A stretch of DNA of 62,350 bases from contig DAOUHB010000067.1 of NCBI GenBank assembly GCA_034428935.1, forward strand, positions 1 through 62,350. Direction: 5' to 3'. This DNA is from JAAYZQ01 sp034428935. Lineage in GTDB: Bacteria > Chloroflexota > Anaerolineae > JAAYZQ01. The translations under genes were made by a program, and so were the position numbers. The number at the start of each line of letters is the position of its first letter. The first letter of the stretch is position 1. The notes beneath the pieces are model-generated. The model made no database searches. It was given only the letters and a program-made list of their open reading frames with translations, and was not told where the DNA came from. Below, one piece after another: positions 32,891 to 41,559 of this stretch.

Positions 32891-34045
32891 ATGTCTCGGA
32901 AGGTTGGTTTTCTGCTTGCATTGGTCGTGCTGATGGTGCCCCTGATCGCAGGTTGCGGGGGAGACACGGGCACGATCAAGATCGGCCTGCAGGGCCCGAT
33001 GACCGGCGATTATGCCTATGAAGGGCAGGGTTTCGAGAAGGCCGTGGGAATGCTGGTGGAGCAGGTTAACGCTGCCGGCGGGATCGACGGCCGTGAGGTG
33101 GAGCTGCTCGTCGAGGACGATGCCGGCGATCCCACCCAGGCGGCGCTGGTTGCCCAGCGCCTCGTAGATGCCAAAGTGGTTGCCGTGATCGGGGCCTACA
33201 ACTCGACGGCCACCGAGCCGGCATCCGAGATCTATAACGACGCCGGCATCCTGCACATTACGCCGTCCTCCACGGCGACGGGATTGACCGAGAAAGGCTT
33301 CGAGCGCTTCTTCCGGGTCTGCTTCCTGGACGACCGGCAGGGGCTGTTTGCCGCCAAGTTCGCCAAGGAAATCCTCGGTGTGCAGAACTTTGGCGTCTTG
33401 CACGACAACTCGACCTATGCCCAGGGCCTGGCGGAGCATACCAGGCGCTACGCAGAAGAGCTGGGCATGAACGTCACCTTCTACGATGCCATCAACCCCG
33501 ACGACCAGGACTTTACGCCCATCCTGACCAATATCGGCGGCGCGGGCCTGGATGCCATCTACTTTAGCGGCTACCACGCCCAGGGCGGCCTGCTCCTCAA
33601 GCAGGCGGGCGAGCTGGGGCTGGACCTGCAGTGGATGATGGGCAACGCCTCCAACAACCCTGAGCTGGTCCAGATCGCGGGCGTCGAGAATGCAGTGGGC
33701 ACCTACGTGACCACCGAGCCGCTGCCGAAGGACGTTGACTATCCGGAGGCTCGGCAGTTTGTCGCCGACTTTGAGGCCAAGTACAACGAGCCGCCGGCCA
33801 GTGTGTGGTGGATGATGAGTGCCGAGGCGTTCAACGTCATCCGCTATGCCATGGAGCAGACCGAGTCGACCGATCCGGCCACCCTGGCGGAATTCCTCCA
33901 CAACGAAGCCAAGGACATCAACGGCATCACCGGGCCGGTCCTCGGCTGGGACGAGAAGGGTGACCGCCTGGGCACCATTCACGTCGCCTACCGCATCGAC
34001 GAAACCGGCGCGTTGATCGTCAACCCCGAGCAGCCACAGCCATAA
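32891..34045 (+). CDS. livK: Branched-chain amino acid-type ABC substrate-binding lipoprotein
   Basis: A 384-aa periplasmic-binding protein of the Leu/Ile/Val family. The signal peptide ends in a lipobox LIAGC (cysteine at residue 22), so it is a membrane-anchored lipoprotein. The mature part begins KIGLQGPMTGDYAYEGQGF and shows the family segments AVIGAYNSTATEPASEIYND and GLDAIYFSGYHAQGG. The ATG follows AAGGAGG. It is the first gene of a complete five-gene transporter. The ligand may be a branched-chain amino acid, another amino acid, or a related amide; sequence alone does not decide. A strong hairpin separates it from the permease genes. Confidence 0.95.
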   Translation: MSRKVGFLLALVVLMVPLIAGCGGDTGTIKIGLQGPMTGDYAYEGQGFEKAVGMLVEQVNAAGGIDGREVELLVEDDAGDPTQAALVAQRLVDAKVVAVIGAYNSTATEPASEIYNDAGILHITPSSTATGLTEKGFERFFRVCFLDDRQGLFAAKFAKEILGVQNFGVLHDNSTYAQGLAEHTRRYAEELGMNVTFYDAINPDDQDFTPILTNIGGAGLDAIYFSGYHAQGGLLLKQAGELGLDLQWMMGNASNNPELVQIAGVENAVGTYVTTEPLPKDVDYPEARQFVADFEAKYNEPPASVWWMMSAEAFNVIRYAMEQTESTDPATLAEFLHNEAKDINGITGPVLGWDEKGDRLGTIHVAYRIDETGALIVNPEQPQP

Positions 34046-34059
34046 TAAGGGGAACCCGT

Positions 34060-34091
34060 GGGGGGAGCGCAGCCAGTCCGGCGCTCCCCCC
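34060..34091 (+). terminator. Strong hairpin between livK and livH
   Basis: GGGGGGAGCGC pairs perfectly with GCGCTCCCCCC (11 bp, 10-nt loop), starting 15 nt after the livK stop. There is only a TT after it. Such hairpins usually protect the binding-protein mRNA and lower expression of the permease genes. Confidence 0.65.
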
Positions 34092-34127
34092 CTTGTGCTG
34101 CACTGCAGCGACAAGGAGGCCAGACCC

Positions 34128-35033
34128 ATGCAATTTGTGCAACAGCTCATCAATGGCCTGACCATCGGGGCCTTTTACGCGTTGGTTGCCCTGGGCTATA
34201 CGATGGTGTATGGCGTGCTGAAGCTTATCAACTTTGCGCACGGCGACATGTTTATGTGGGGGGCTTATCTGGGTCTGACCGGTCTCAACGTGGCGGTCGC
34301 CCTTCTCAGCGGGGGCAGCGCCTTGATGTTGATCCCGGTGATCATACTGGTGATGGTGACCATGGCCCTCGTCGGCGTATTGGTGGAACGCGTGGCCTAC
34401 CGGCCCCTTCGTTCTGCCGGTCGCCTGGCACCGGTCATCTCGGCCCTGGGCGTTGCCTTTATCCTGCAAAGCCTGGCCCGAAACGTGTACGGCGCGAGCT
34501 GGAAGACCTATCCGAACGTCCTGGCGCTCGGCGGACGCATCAACCTCGGGGGAGGCGCCAGCGTAGCGGTAATGCAGATCGTCGTACTGGCCGTTTCGTT
34601 CGCGTTGATGGGTGCGCTCTACCTGTTCGTCCAGCGCACGCGCATTGGCACGGCAATGCGTGCCGTCTCTCTCGACCACGACGTCTCGAGGCTGATGGGC
34701 ATCGACGTGAACCGGATCATTGCCATTGTCTTCTTGATCGGACCCGGGCTGGGCGGGATTGCGGGGGTCATCGTAGGCGTTTATTACGGCTCTTTTGACT
34801 TTACATTGGGCTGGGTGTTTGGCCTGAAAGCCTTCATCGCCGCGATCCTTGGTGGCATCGGCAACATCCCGGGTGCCATGTTGGGGGGGATGATCCTGGG
34901 GATTATCGAGACACTGGGCGCGGGCTATCTCTCGCCGCAGTGGAAGGACGTCCTCGCCTACCTCATCCTCATCTTTATCCTGATCGTCCGCCCTACCGGG
35001 CTGCTCGGCGAGCGGGTAGCGGAAAAGCTGTGA
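34128..35033 (+). CDS. livH: ABC permease, LivH type
   Basis: A 301-aa inner-membrane permease with about eight hydrophobic segments. The start QQLINGLTIGAFYALVALGY and the segment INFAHGDMFMWGAY are hallmarks of LivH, and LGGIGNIPGAMLGGMILGI is the conserved cytoplasmic loop contacting the ATPases. It pairs with LivM to form the channel. AAGGAGG lies 9 nt before the ATG. It is 82 nt after livK and 12 nt before livM. Confidence 0.95.
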   Translation: MQFVQQLINGLTIGAFYALVALGYTMVYGVLKLINFAHGDMFMWGAYLGLTGLNVAVALLSGGSALMLIPVIILVMVTMALVGVLVERVAYRPLRSAGRLAPVISALGVAFILQSLARNVYGASWKTYPNVLALGGRINLGGGASVAVMQIVVLAVSFALMGALYLFVQRTRIGTAMRAVSLDHDVSRLMGIDVNRIIAIVFLIGPGLGGIAGVIVGVYYGSFDFTLGWVFGLKAFIAAILGGIGNIPGAMLGGMILGIIETLGAGYLSPQWKDVLAYLILIFILIVRPTGLLGERVAEKL

Positions 35034-35045
35034 GAGGAGCCAACG

Positions 35046-36044
35046 ATGAATGCGACCCTTTCTCGTCTCCGAACGATGAACCCTGCCTGGTGGCGCATTG
35101 GCTTGTTGGTCGTGGCCGTTCTTCTGCCGCTGCCCTTGGGCGATTATTACCGGTCGGTGTTGTGGCGCACGGGACTGTACGTGATGCTTGGGCTGAGCCT
35201 GAACATAATCGTCGGCTATGCCGGCCTGTTTCAACTGGGCCACGCTGCCTTTTACGCGGTGGGCGCTTACACCGCCGCGCTGCTCAACCTCCACTTTGAC
35301 GTGCCCATCCTGCTCACGCTGCCCATCAGTGTGGTGGCTGCCGGATTGATGGGTTTCTTGCTCACCCGGCCGATCCTGCATCTGCGGGGCGACTACCTGT
35401 GTATCGTGACCATCGCCTTTGGCGAAGTGGTGCGCCTGGCGCTGGTGAACAACCTCTTTGGCATCACGGGTGGTGCGAACGGCCTCAGCGGCATCGACCG
35501 GCCCCGCCTCTTTGGCCTGGAGCTGCGCGAGCCGATCTATCACTACTACCTCATGCTGATCTTTCTCGTCCTCACCGTTGTCCTGGTCAACCGGTTAGAA
35601 CACTCTCGCCTGGGGCGAGCCTGGATGTACGTGCGCGAGGACTTGGTGGCCGCCGAGGCGATGGGCATCGATACGATCAAGGCCAAGATGCTGGCCTTTG
35701 TCATTGGGTCTGGATGGGCGGGGCTCGTCGGCGCGCTCTACGCCGGCAGGATCACTGTCATCTCACCCGAGCTGTCCAAGTTCCTGGAGTCGGTGATCAT
35801 GTTCTGTATCGTGGTCCTGGGAGGAACGGGTTCGACGCCCGGCATTTTCGTCGGAACGCTGGGCATGGTGACCCTGCCCGAGATCTCGCGGCCGCTGAAA
35901 GCCTGGCGCGATGCCTGGATCGGCCTGGTGATGGTCGTCATGATGATCGCCCGGCCCGAAGGGCTGTGGCCTAGCCGGCGCATACGGATGGAGATTCGTG
36001 GCGACGAACAGGAGAGCGTGCCGCCGCAAACGGCCGCTGTGTGA
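35046..36044 (+). CDS. livM: ABC permease, LivM type
   Basis: A 332-aa inner-membrane permease. The segments LGLSLNIIVGYAGLFQLGHA and ALGVAF-like loops match LivM, with GGTGSTPGIFVGTLGMVTLP as the ATPase-contact loop. About nine to ten membrane segments are visible. It partners LivH. The stop lies 17 nt before the ATG of livG, so the genes are cotranscribed. Confidence 0.95.
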   Translation: MNATLSRLRTMNPAWWRIGLLVVAVLLPLPLGDYYRSVLWRTGLYVMLGLSLNIIVGYAGLFQLGHAAFYAVGAYTAALLNLHFDVPILLTLPISVVAAGLMGFLLTRPILHLRGDYLCIVTIAFGEVVRLALVNNLFGITGGANGLSGIDRPRLFGLELREPIYHYYLMLIFLVLTVVLVNRLEHSRLGRAWMYVREDLVAAEAMGIDTIKAKMLAFVIGSGWAGLVGALYAGRITVISPELSKFLESVIMFCIVVLGGTGSTPGIFVGTLGMVTLPEISRPLKAWRDAWIGLVMVVMMIARPEGLWPSRRIRMEIRGDEQESVPPQTAAV

Positions 36045-36061
36045 AGAAGCGAGGCGAGACC

Positions 36062-36931
<870 letters not shown>

Positions 36932-36933
36932 GC

Positions 36934-37650
36934 ATGTCCCTACTAAAGGTTGAGAACCTGCACACCTACTACGGCCGCGTGCACGCCCTGAAAGGCATCA
37001 ACCTGGAGGTCGAAGAGGGCCAGATTGTCACCCTCATCGGGGCCAACGGCGCGGGCAAGTCGACGACCTTGCGCACCATTTCGGGGCTGCTCCGCCCTCG
37101 CGAGGGTGGGATCACCTTCAAGGGCGAACCGATCCACGAGATGGCGAGCCATCGCATCGTCGAGCGCGGCATCTGCCATTCGCCCGAGGGCCGGGGGATC
37201 CTGTCAACGCTGACGGTGGACGAGAACCTGAACATGGGGGCCTACGTCCTTGGCTCGGACAAGGAGGCCATCGAGGCGAACCGCCGCCGCGTTTTCGACC
37301 TCTTTCCCCGCATGGAAGAGCGCAGGAACCAGTTGGGCGGGACGCTCTCGGGTGGCGAGCAGCAGATGCTGACCATCGCCCGGGCGCTCATGGCCCGGCC
37401 AAGCCTGCTGATGCTCGACGAGCCCTCCCTGGGCCTGGCGCCGCTGCTGGTCAAGACCATCTTTTCCACGGTCCGGGAGATCAACGAGCGCGGCGTGACC
37501 GTGCTCCTGGTGGAGCAAAACGCCCGGGCGGCGCTCAAGGTTGCCCACCAGGCCTACGTCCTGGAGACGGGCCGGGTCGTCCTTTCCGGGCCGGCGAACA
37601 AGCTGTTGCAGGACGAGCGGGTGCGGAAGGCGTACCTGGGAGAGAACTAG
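36934..37650 (+). CDS. livF: ABC ATPase, LivF type
   Basis: A 238-aa ATPase partner of LivG. Walker A is GANGAGKST (about 37-45), the signature is GTLSGGEQQM, and Walker B is SLLMLDEPSLGLAP. The usual LivF switch LVEQNARAALK is present. The ATG at 36934 follows GGAGGAGGAG; a GTG at 36928 overlapping the livG stop is also possible. It ends the operon, followed by a strong hairpin. Confidence 0.95.
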   Translation: MSLLKVENLHTYYGRVHALKGINLEVEEGQIVTLIGANGAGKSTTLRTISGLLRPREGGITFKGEPIHEMASHRIVERGICHSPEGRGILSTLTVDENLNMGAYVLGSDKEAIEANRRRVFDLFPRMEERRNQLGGTLSGGEQQMLTIARALMARPSLLMLDEPSLGLAPLLVKTIFSTVREINERGVTVLLVEQNARAALKVAHQAYVLETGRVVLSGPANKLLQDERVRKAYLGEN

Positions 37651-37682
37651 ACACGCGCCCCGGCCAACACGTATTCGTGCAA

Positions 37683-37713
37683 GAGGGTGGCACTTGCCGT
37701 TGGTGCCACCCTC
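37683..37713 (+). terminator. Hairpin between convergent livF and ARMT1-like genes
   Basis: GAGGGTGGCAC and GTGCCACCCTC form an 11-bp perfect stem with a 9-nt loop. It sits between two converging genes and could stop transcription from both sides, although no T-run follows on either strand. Confidence 0.6.
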
Positions 37714-37744
37714 GTATAGATCTTGCTGGTATCGGCTCGAGTCG

Positions 37745-38902
37745 TCAGCCGGTGCCGGCCACCAATTGCACGATCCCCCACCGCCCGTTGATCAGCCAGT
37801 CAGGGTCCCGGGCAGCCAACTCCTCCGCCTGGCCCTGCGCCAGGTCGACCAGCACCTCGGACTTGATCGCGCGCACTGCCAGGAATGGTGCGGCAAAGTA
37901 GGCGGCGGTCTCGGACAGGCGCGCCGTGTGCGGCCAGTGCCGGTCGTCCAGCAGCCGCCGGTAGTTCACGTCGCCCTTGAGGAGCACCAGGTCGGCGCCG
38001 CCCAGGTCCGCGGCCAGAGCCGCCGGCATCTGGTGGTATCCAAGGTGCGTCGTCCAGAACGGATCGTCGGCCAGGGCCAGCCGGCCGGCGACCAGGTGCC
38101 CTTGCAGCCGCCGGCCCAGGGGCTCGGTGGCTATCGCACCCACCAGTCGCCGGGCATCGGCGACCATGGCATCGGACACGAAAAAGGGGTGGCCCTTTAG
38201 GTGAAAGGTGACCCGGCCGGCCAGACCCCGCTCCACGATAAAGTCGGCCAGGGCCAGGTCGAACAGCAGCTCCCGCCCATCGTTGTCCGTGACCACGTCC
38301 ACCCGGTCCAGGCCGGGCGCCAGCAGCGCCTCGACCCGCTCGGTGTCGTCGACGAGGATGTGCTGCCGCTCCTGCTGCGCCGCGATCCCGCCCTGTACCT
38401 CTTCCTGCACGTCAGGACGGCTGGGGTCGGCGCGGTTGCCCCACAAGCTGGAGTGCAGCAAAGTAGTAAGATCAGCTCCGCCGGCAAGCTCGTGACCACT
38501 TGAGGCCAGCCACGCGGCTGCCTGTCCCTCCTCCTCGCGCTTTTGCGCGGCGTACGGATCGTGCCCCTGCCAGGGGCCAGGCTGGAAGTAGCCGACGGCC
38601 TCCAGTAGGCGCCGGTAAAAGTAGGTCTCGGCGAAATACCAGGGCAGATCCAGCCAGGACCGCCCCTCGTACGGGGCGGCGGCCCGGTTCCAGAAGGCGA
38701 CGTCGGGCGCCTGCTCGACAAAGGGCCGGATAGGCTGCCCGGCCAGTTCGTCGCGGAGCGCCTCGACGGCGCGGACGATGGGCGCGGGGTAGTGGTTGTC
38801 GCGGATAACCTGGCCCAGGAGCATCGGCAGGCGCTCGGCGATGGTGGCGTGCGCAAGCGATCCCGGTTCGGAGGTCATGATTGGCGGCGGCATATCGCTC
38901 AT
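37745..38902 (-). CDS. ARMT1/DUF89-type damage-control phosphatase
   Basis: A protein of about 385 aa with the DUF89/ARMT1 fold. The family segments PWYFAETYFYRRLLEAVGYF and DNDGRELLFDLALADF (metal-binding Asn and Asp), and VLLKGDVNYRRLL, are all present. Members remove phosphate from damaged sugar phosphates or flavin precursors in a metal-dependent way. The start is taken as the ATG at 38902 (MSDMPPPIM); GTG 38917 is an alternative and neither has a clear ribosome site. It follows the selenoprotein gene by 60 nt on the same strand. Confidence 0.85.
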   Translation of the reverse strand: MSDMPPPIMTSEPGSLAHATIAERLPMLLGQVIRDNHYPAPIVRAVEALRDELAGQPIRPFVEQAPDVAFWNRAAAPYEGRSWLDLPWYFAETYFYRRLLEAVGYFQPGPWQGHDPYAAQKREEEGQAAAWLASSGHELAGGADLTTLLHSSLWGNRADPSRPDVQEEVQGGIAAQQERQHILVDDTERVEALLAPGLDRVDVVTDNDGRELLFDLALADFIVERGLAGRVTFHLKGHPFFVSDAMVADARRLVGAIATEPLGRRLQGHLVAGRLALADDPFWTTHLGYHQMPAALAADLGGADLVLLKGDVNYRRLLDDRHWPHTARLSETAAYFAAPFLAVRAIKSEVLVDLAQGQAEELAARDPDWLINGRWGIVQLVAGTG

Positions 38903-38962
38903 GGTCAGGGTTCTCACAGCCCAGAGGTGCCAGGCGGGCAGAGGGCAGCCCGACCGGCCGGC

Positions 38963-39406
38963 TCAGGGCTGGCCATCCAAAACCTCCAGGAAGATGGCGG
39001 CCGCCCTCTTGACCAGCGCCGCGCAGGGAATCGTGCCATCGGAGCCGTAGCCCAGCGCCCGCAGGTCCGCGCAGCGGGTGGTGCCCCACTCCGCCAGGAA
39101 GCGTGCCCGAAAGCTGGCAGCGAGCCCGTAGCACGGCTCATCCGGCTCCTCGGGCCCGGCCCGGCCGTGCAGTGCGCCCACGAGGAGGGTGCCCGCGCTC
39201 AGGGCGCCGCACATCTCTTCGTGGCTGCCGCCGACGCCACCGGCCAGGCCGGTCGTCATCCGCATGATCTGCTCGTCCACGCTGCCCAACAGGTGCTCGC
39301 CCACGGCGAGCATGAACGCTTCCGATCAGTGATAGCGCTGCGCCTGTGCGTCGTCCATCAGGCTTGCGATGCGATCAAGCACCCGCGCTTGATCCTGTTT
39401 GTCCAT
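38963..39406 (-). CDS. C_GCAxxG_C_C-family protein, probable selenoprotein
   Basis: Read from the ATG at 39406, which follows AAGGAGG by 8 nt, the frame runs 26 codons to a TGA (39328-39326) and continues open to 38963, giving 147 residues. After the TGA the protein matches the C_GCAxxG_C_C redox family: SEAFMLAVGEHL, GLAGGVGGSHEEMCGALSAG, FLAEWGTTRCADL, IPCAALVKRAAAIF. The TGA falls where the family has its first conserved cysteine (xxC-S/A-E/Q-A). A SECIS-like hairpin begins 13 nt after it (see next entry). I read residue 27 as selenocysteine. A true nonsense mutation is the alternative. The family is thought to act in redox reactions; the partner is unknown. Confidence 0.82.
39294..39312 (-). 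promoter_or_regulatory. SECIS-like hairpin after the in-frame UGA
   Basis: On the minus strand TGCTCGCC and GGCGAGCA form an 8-bp perfect stem with a GUG loop. The loop guanine is 22 nt after the UGA, within the distance known for bacterial SECIS elements, and it is the first loop base, as SelB binding needs. Confidence 0.7.
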
Positions 39407-39525
39407 GAGATGGTCCTCCTTTGCCGATGGCATTCCTGGTCAATGGGCTGCGATCTTGGAGCAGGGGACCGCCGGCCTGCCGGCCGTGGAATCCCACTTC
39501 TCAGCGCTCGGTGCCTGCTCGCCCG

Positions 39526-41466
39526 TCAAAGCGCCCGCAGCCGCTTGTCCACTTCTTGCTTCAGCCGCTCGATCTCGGCCTTCAGAGCTGCCTCCTGCTG
39601 TCCGACGTCCTTGAGCTGTTCCTCGCTGGCGGCAAGTTGGTCGACGTACTGGGTGCGCAGCGCGCCCTCCTTGCCCGCCGTGGACAGCGCGCCCATGTTG
39701 CCCTGGATCTGCTGCTGCGCGGCATAGGTCTTTTGCCGGTCGGTCTCCAGGTCCTTCAGGCGCTGCTCGTTCTCGGCGATGCTGGCCCACAGGCGCAGCA
39801 CCTCGGCCGCCTTGTTGTGGGTCTGGCGATCCAGCAATCCCTGGCGGTGAAACTTTTCCAGGCCCTCCAGCGACTGTCTCAGGAGCTCTTCCTGGCGGCG
39901 AAGCAGGCGCCGCTCCTGCACCCGCAGGACGGTTTCGCCCCGGCCCAGCACCTCCACTTCGAAGCGGTACTGCTCGGCGGTGCGCTCCGCCGGTGTGGGC
40001 GTGTCGAACAGGTCGTAGTGGGCCGTGCGGGGATGCTCCACCAGGACGGTCATGGGCCCGCCGATGCTGTTGGTCAGCCTGTACTCCCGCCAGCGCACGT
40101 CCCACTCCTCGATGATGAGGTAAGTGGCGCGGATGTGAAGGCCCTGGATGTCGCGGCCGGAGCCGGCCTCCTCGCGGACCTTGACGCCCAGCTCGACCGA
40201 GTAGGGCACGACCACCTCGCCGCCGTCGACGGTAAAGGGCAGCACCGCCTCGCCAACGTATTCGCCCTTTTCGACGACGGTCACCGGGCCGCGTTCCAGC
40301 GTCAGGTGGCTCTCGTTCTGGAAGCGCAGGGTGGCCACGGGATGGGCGGCCAGCTTGTTCCCGTTGTAGAGCAGGTCCTTGCGATAGGGCATGCCCGCGG
40401 AGACGATGGGCACCATGGCCGACTGCCCGCGGCCGATGGTGACGGGCGTGGCGATGACGTACTGGAACAGCTCGCCCAGGGCCTCGCCGCTGGTCGCTAC
40501 CTGGGCCGCGCCGGCCAGAGCCTCGCGGCTCATCTTGGCCCGTGCCGGCATGGCCGGGGCCGGGGCACCGCCCTCGGCAAAGGCGGCGCGCATAGCGGGC
40601 GCTCGCTCGACCTGGTCAGCCGCCACGCCCAGGGTCTGGGCCTCAAAGCCAACCGGTCCGGCCGCCACGCGCGCCTCTTCCTTGACCAGGGGTCGCTCGG
40701 GGGTGAATGGGGTGTAGAGGTCATAGCGAAAGGAGATGGGCATGCCAGCCACCAGGGAGAGAGAGACATTCTCCAGGTCCTCCTCCAGGCGGTTGTCCAC
40801 GATGCCCCAGCCCAACAAGAGCACCTGGCCGCGATGATGCTCCTCCTCTTCAGCCACCAGGCGATAGCTGACGCGCCAGGTCGGCGCCGGGGCGACATAG
40901 TGCACGGCCAGGTCGTGGTCGCCGGGCGTGAGGTGGATGACGACGCGGCGATAGTCCTCCTGGGTGAGGGCCGTGTCGAGGAAGAAACGCAGGTCGCCCG
41001 CTGCCGTCTCGTCCAGAATTTCCACACCTCGCAATCGCCCCAGCGACAGGGTCTCGACTCGCTCGCCGCCGGCGACGAGGATGGACACCAGGGTCGTGTC
41101 CAGGGGCTGCCTTTGGGGCATCTCGTCGATGCCCACCAGGCGGCCCTCCACGCTCTCGCCCTGGTCGAGCAGCAGGCGGACCGGGCGGCCACGGAGGCTG
41201 ATCAACAAGTCCTGGAGGCTGCGGGTGTCGCCCATGTGCACCGACGAGCCGGCCAGGCGCTCTTCGCGGCTCTGGGGGGTGGCATAGTTGACGCTCAACA
41301 CCTGGCCGCCGCCCTGATCCATGGCCGTCAGGCTCTTCAGGACGTCGTTCATCTCTTCGACGCGGAAGGTCAGCTCTACTTCCTGGCCGCTGACACTGGC
41401 CCGCCGCTCGAAAAAGCCTACACCGTGCTTGTATAGGGTCACGTGGGTGATGGGCAAGGTTGTCAT
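39526..41466 (-). CDS. DUF4139 (mucoidy inhibitor-like) protein
   Basis: A 646-aa protein. The N-terminus THVTLYKHGVGFFERRASVS and the central beta-rich part (VHYVAPAPTWRVSYRL, then LFQYVIATPVTIGRGQSAMV) match the DUF4139 family. The last 170 residues form a coiled coil with EELLRQSLEGLEKFHRQGLL and LKAEIERLKQEVDKRL. There is no signal peptide, so it is probably cytoplasmic, unlike the secreted mucoidy inhibitor A group. The function is unknown. It lies between the selenoprotein and AmmeMemoRadiSam B genes, all on the minus strand. Confidence 0.85.
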   Translation of the reverse strand: MTTLPITHVTLYKHGVGFFERRASVSGQEVELTFRVEEMNDVLKSLTAMDQGGGQVLSVNYATPQSREERLAGSSVHMGDTRSLQDLLISLRGRPVRLLLDQGESVEGRLVGIDEMPQRQPLDTTLVSILVAGGERVETLSLGRLRGVEILDETAAGDLRFFLDTALTQEDYRRVVIHLTPGDHDLAVHYVAPAPTWRVSYRLVAEEEEHHRGQVLLLGWGIVDNRLEEDLENVSLSLVAGMPISFRYDLYTPFTPERPLVKEEARVAAGPVGFEAQTLGVAADQVERAPAMRAAFAEGGAPAPAMPARAKMSREALAGAAQVATSGEALGELFQYVIATPVTIGRGQSAMVPIVSAGMPYRKDLLYNGNKLAAHPVATLRFQNESHLTLERGPVTVVEKGEYVGEAVLPFTVDGGEVVVPYSVELGVKVREEAGSGRDIQGLHIRATYLIIEEWDVRWREYRLTNSIGGPMTVLVEHPRTAHYDLFDTPTPAERTAEQYRFEVEVLGRGETVLRVQERRLLRRQEELLRQSLEGLEKFHRQGLLDRQTHNKAAEVLRLWASIAENEQRLKDLETDRQKTYAAQQQIQGNMGALSTAGKEGALRTQYVDQLAASEEQLKDVGQQEAALKAEIERLKQEVDKRLRAL

Positions 41467-41476
41467 GGCTTACTAA

Positions 41477-41516
41477 CCTTTCTGAAGATGCTTCGCTCCG
41501 CTTCGCATGACAAAGG
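41477..41516 (-). repeat. Candidate dispersed repeat, one copy
   Basis: A 40-nt element with CCTTT and AAAGG at its ends and, on the minus strand, the core TGTCATGCGAAGCGGAGCGA. The core resembles the GAGCGAAGCGAAGAATC-type intergenic repeats seen in many bacterial genomes. Only one copy is in this window. Confidence 0.4.
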
Positions 41517-41559
41517 CCGGATGCTCCGCCGTGCTTAGGCTGACATAAATGAGCGCATT

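Noticed and set aside
39326..39328. TGA read as a simple pseudogene stop
   Set aside because: The frame stays open after it, the family match continues on both sides, the TGA is in the reactive cysteine column and a SECIS-like hairpin follows. Recoding explains all of these.
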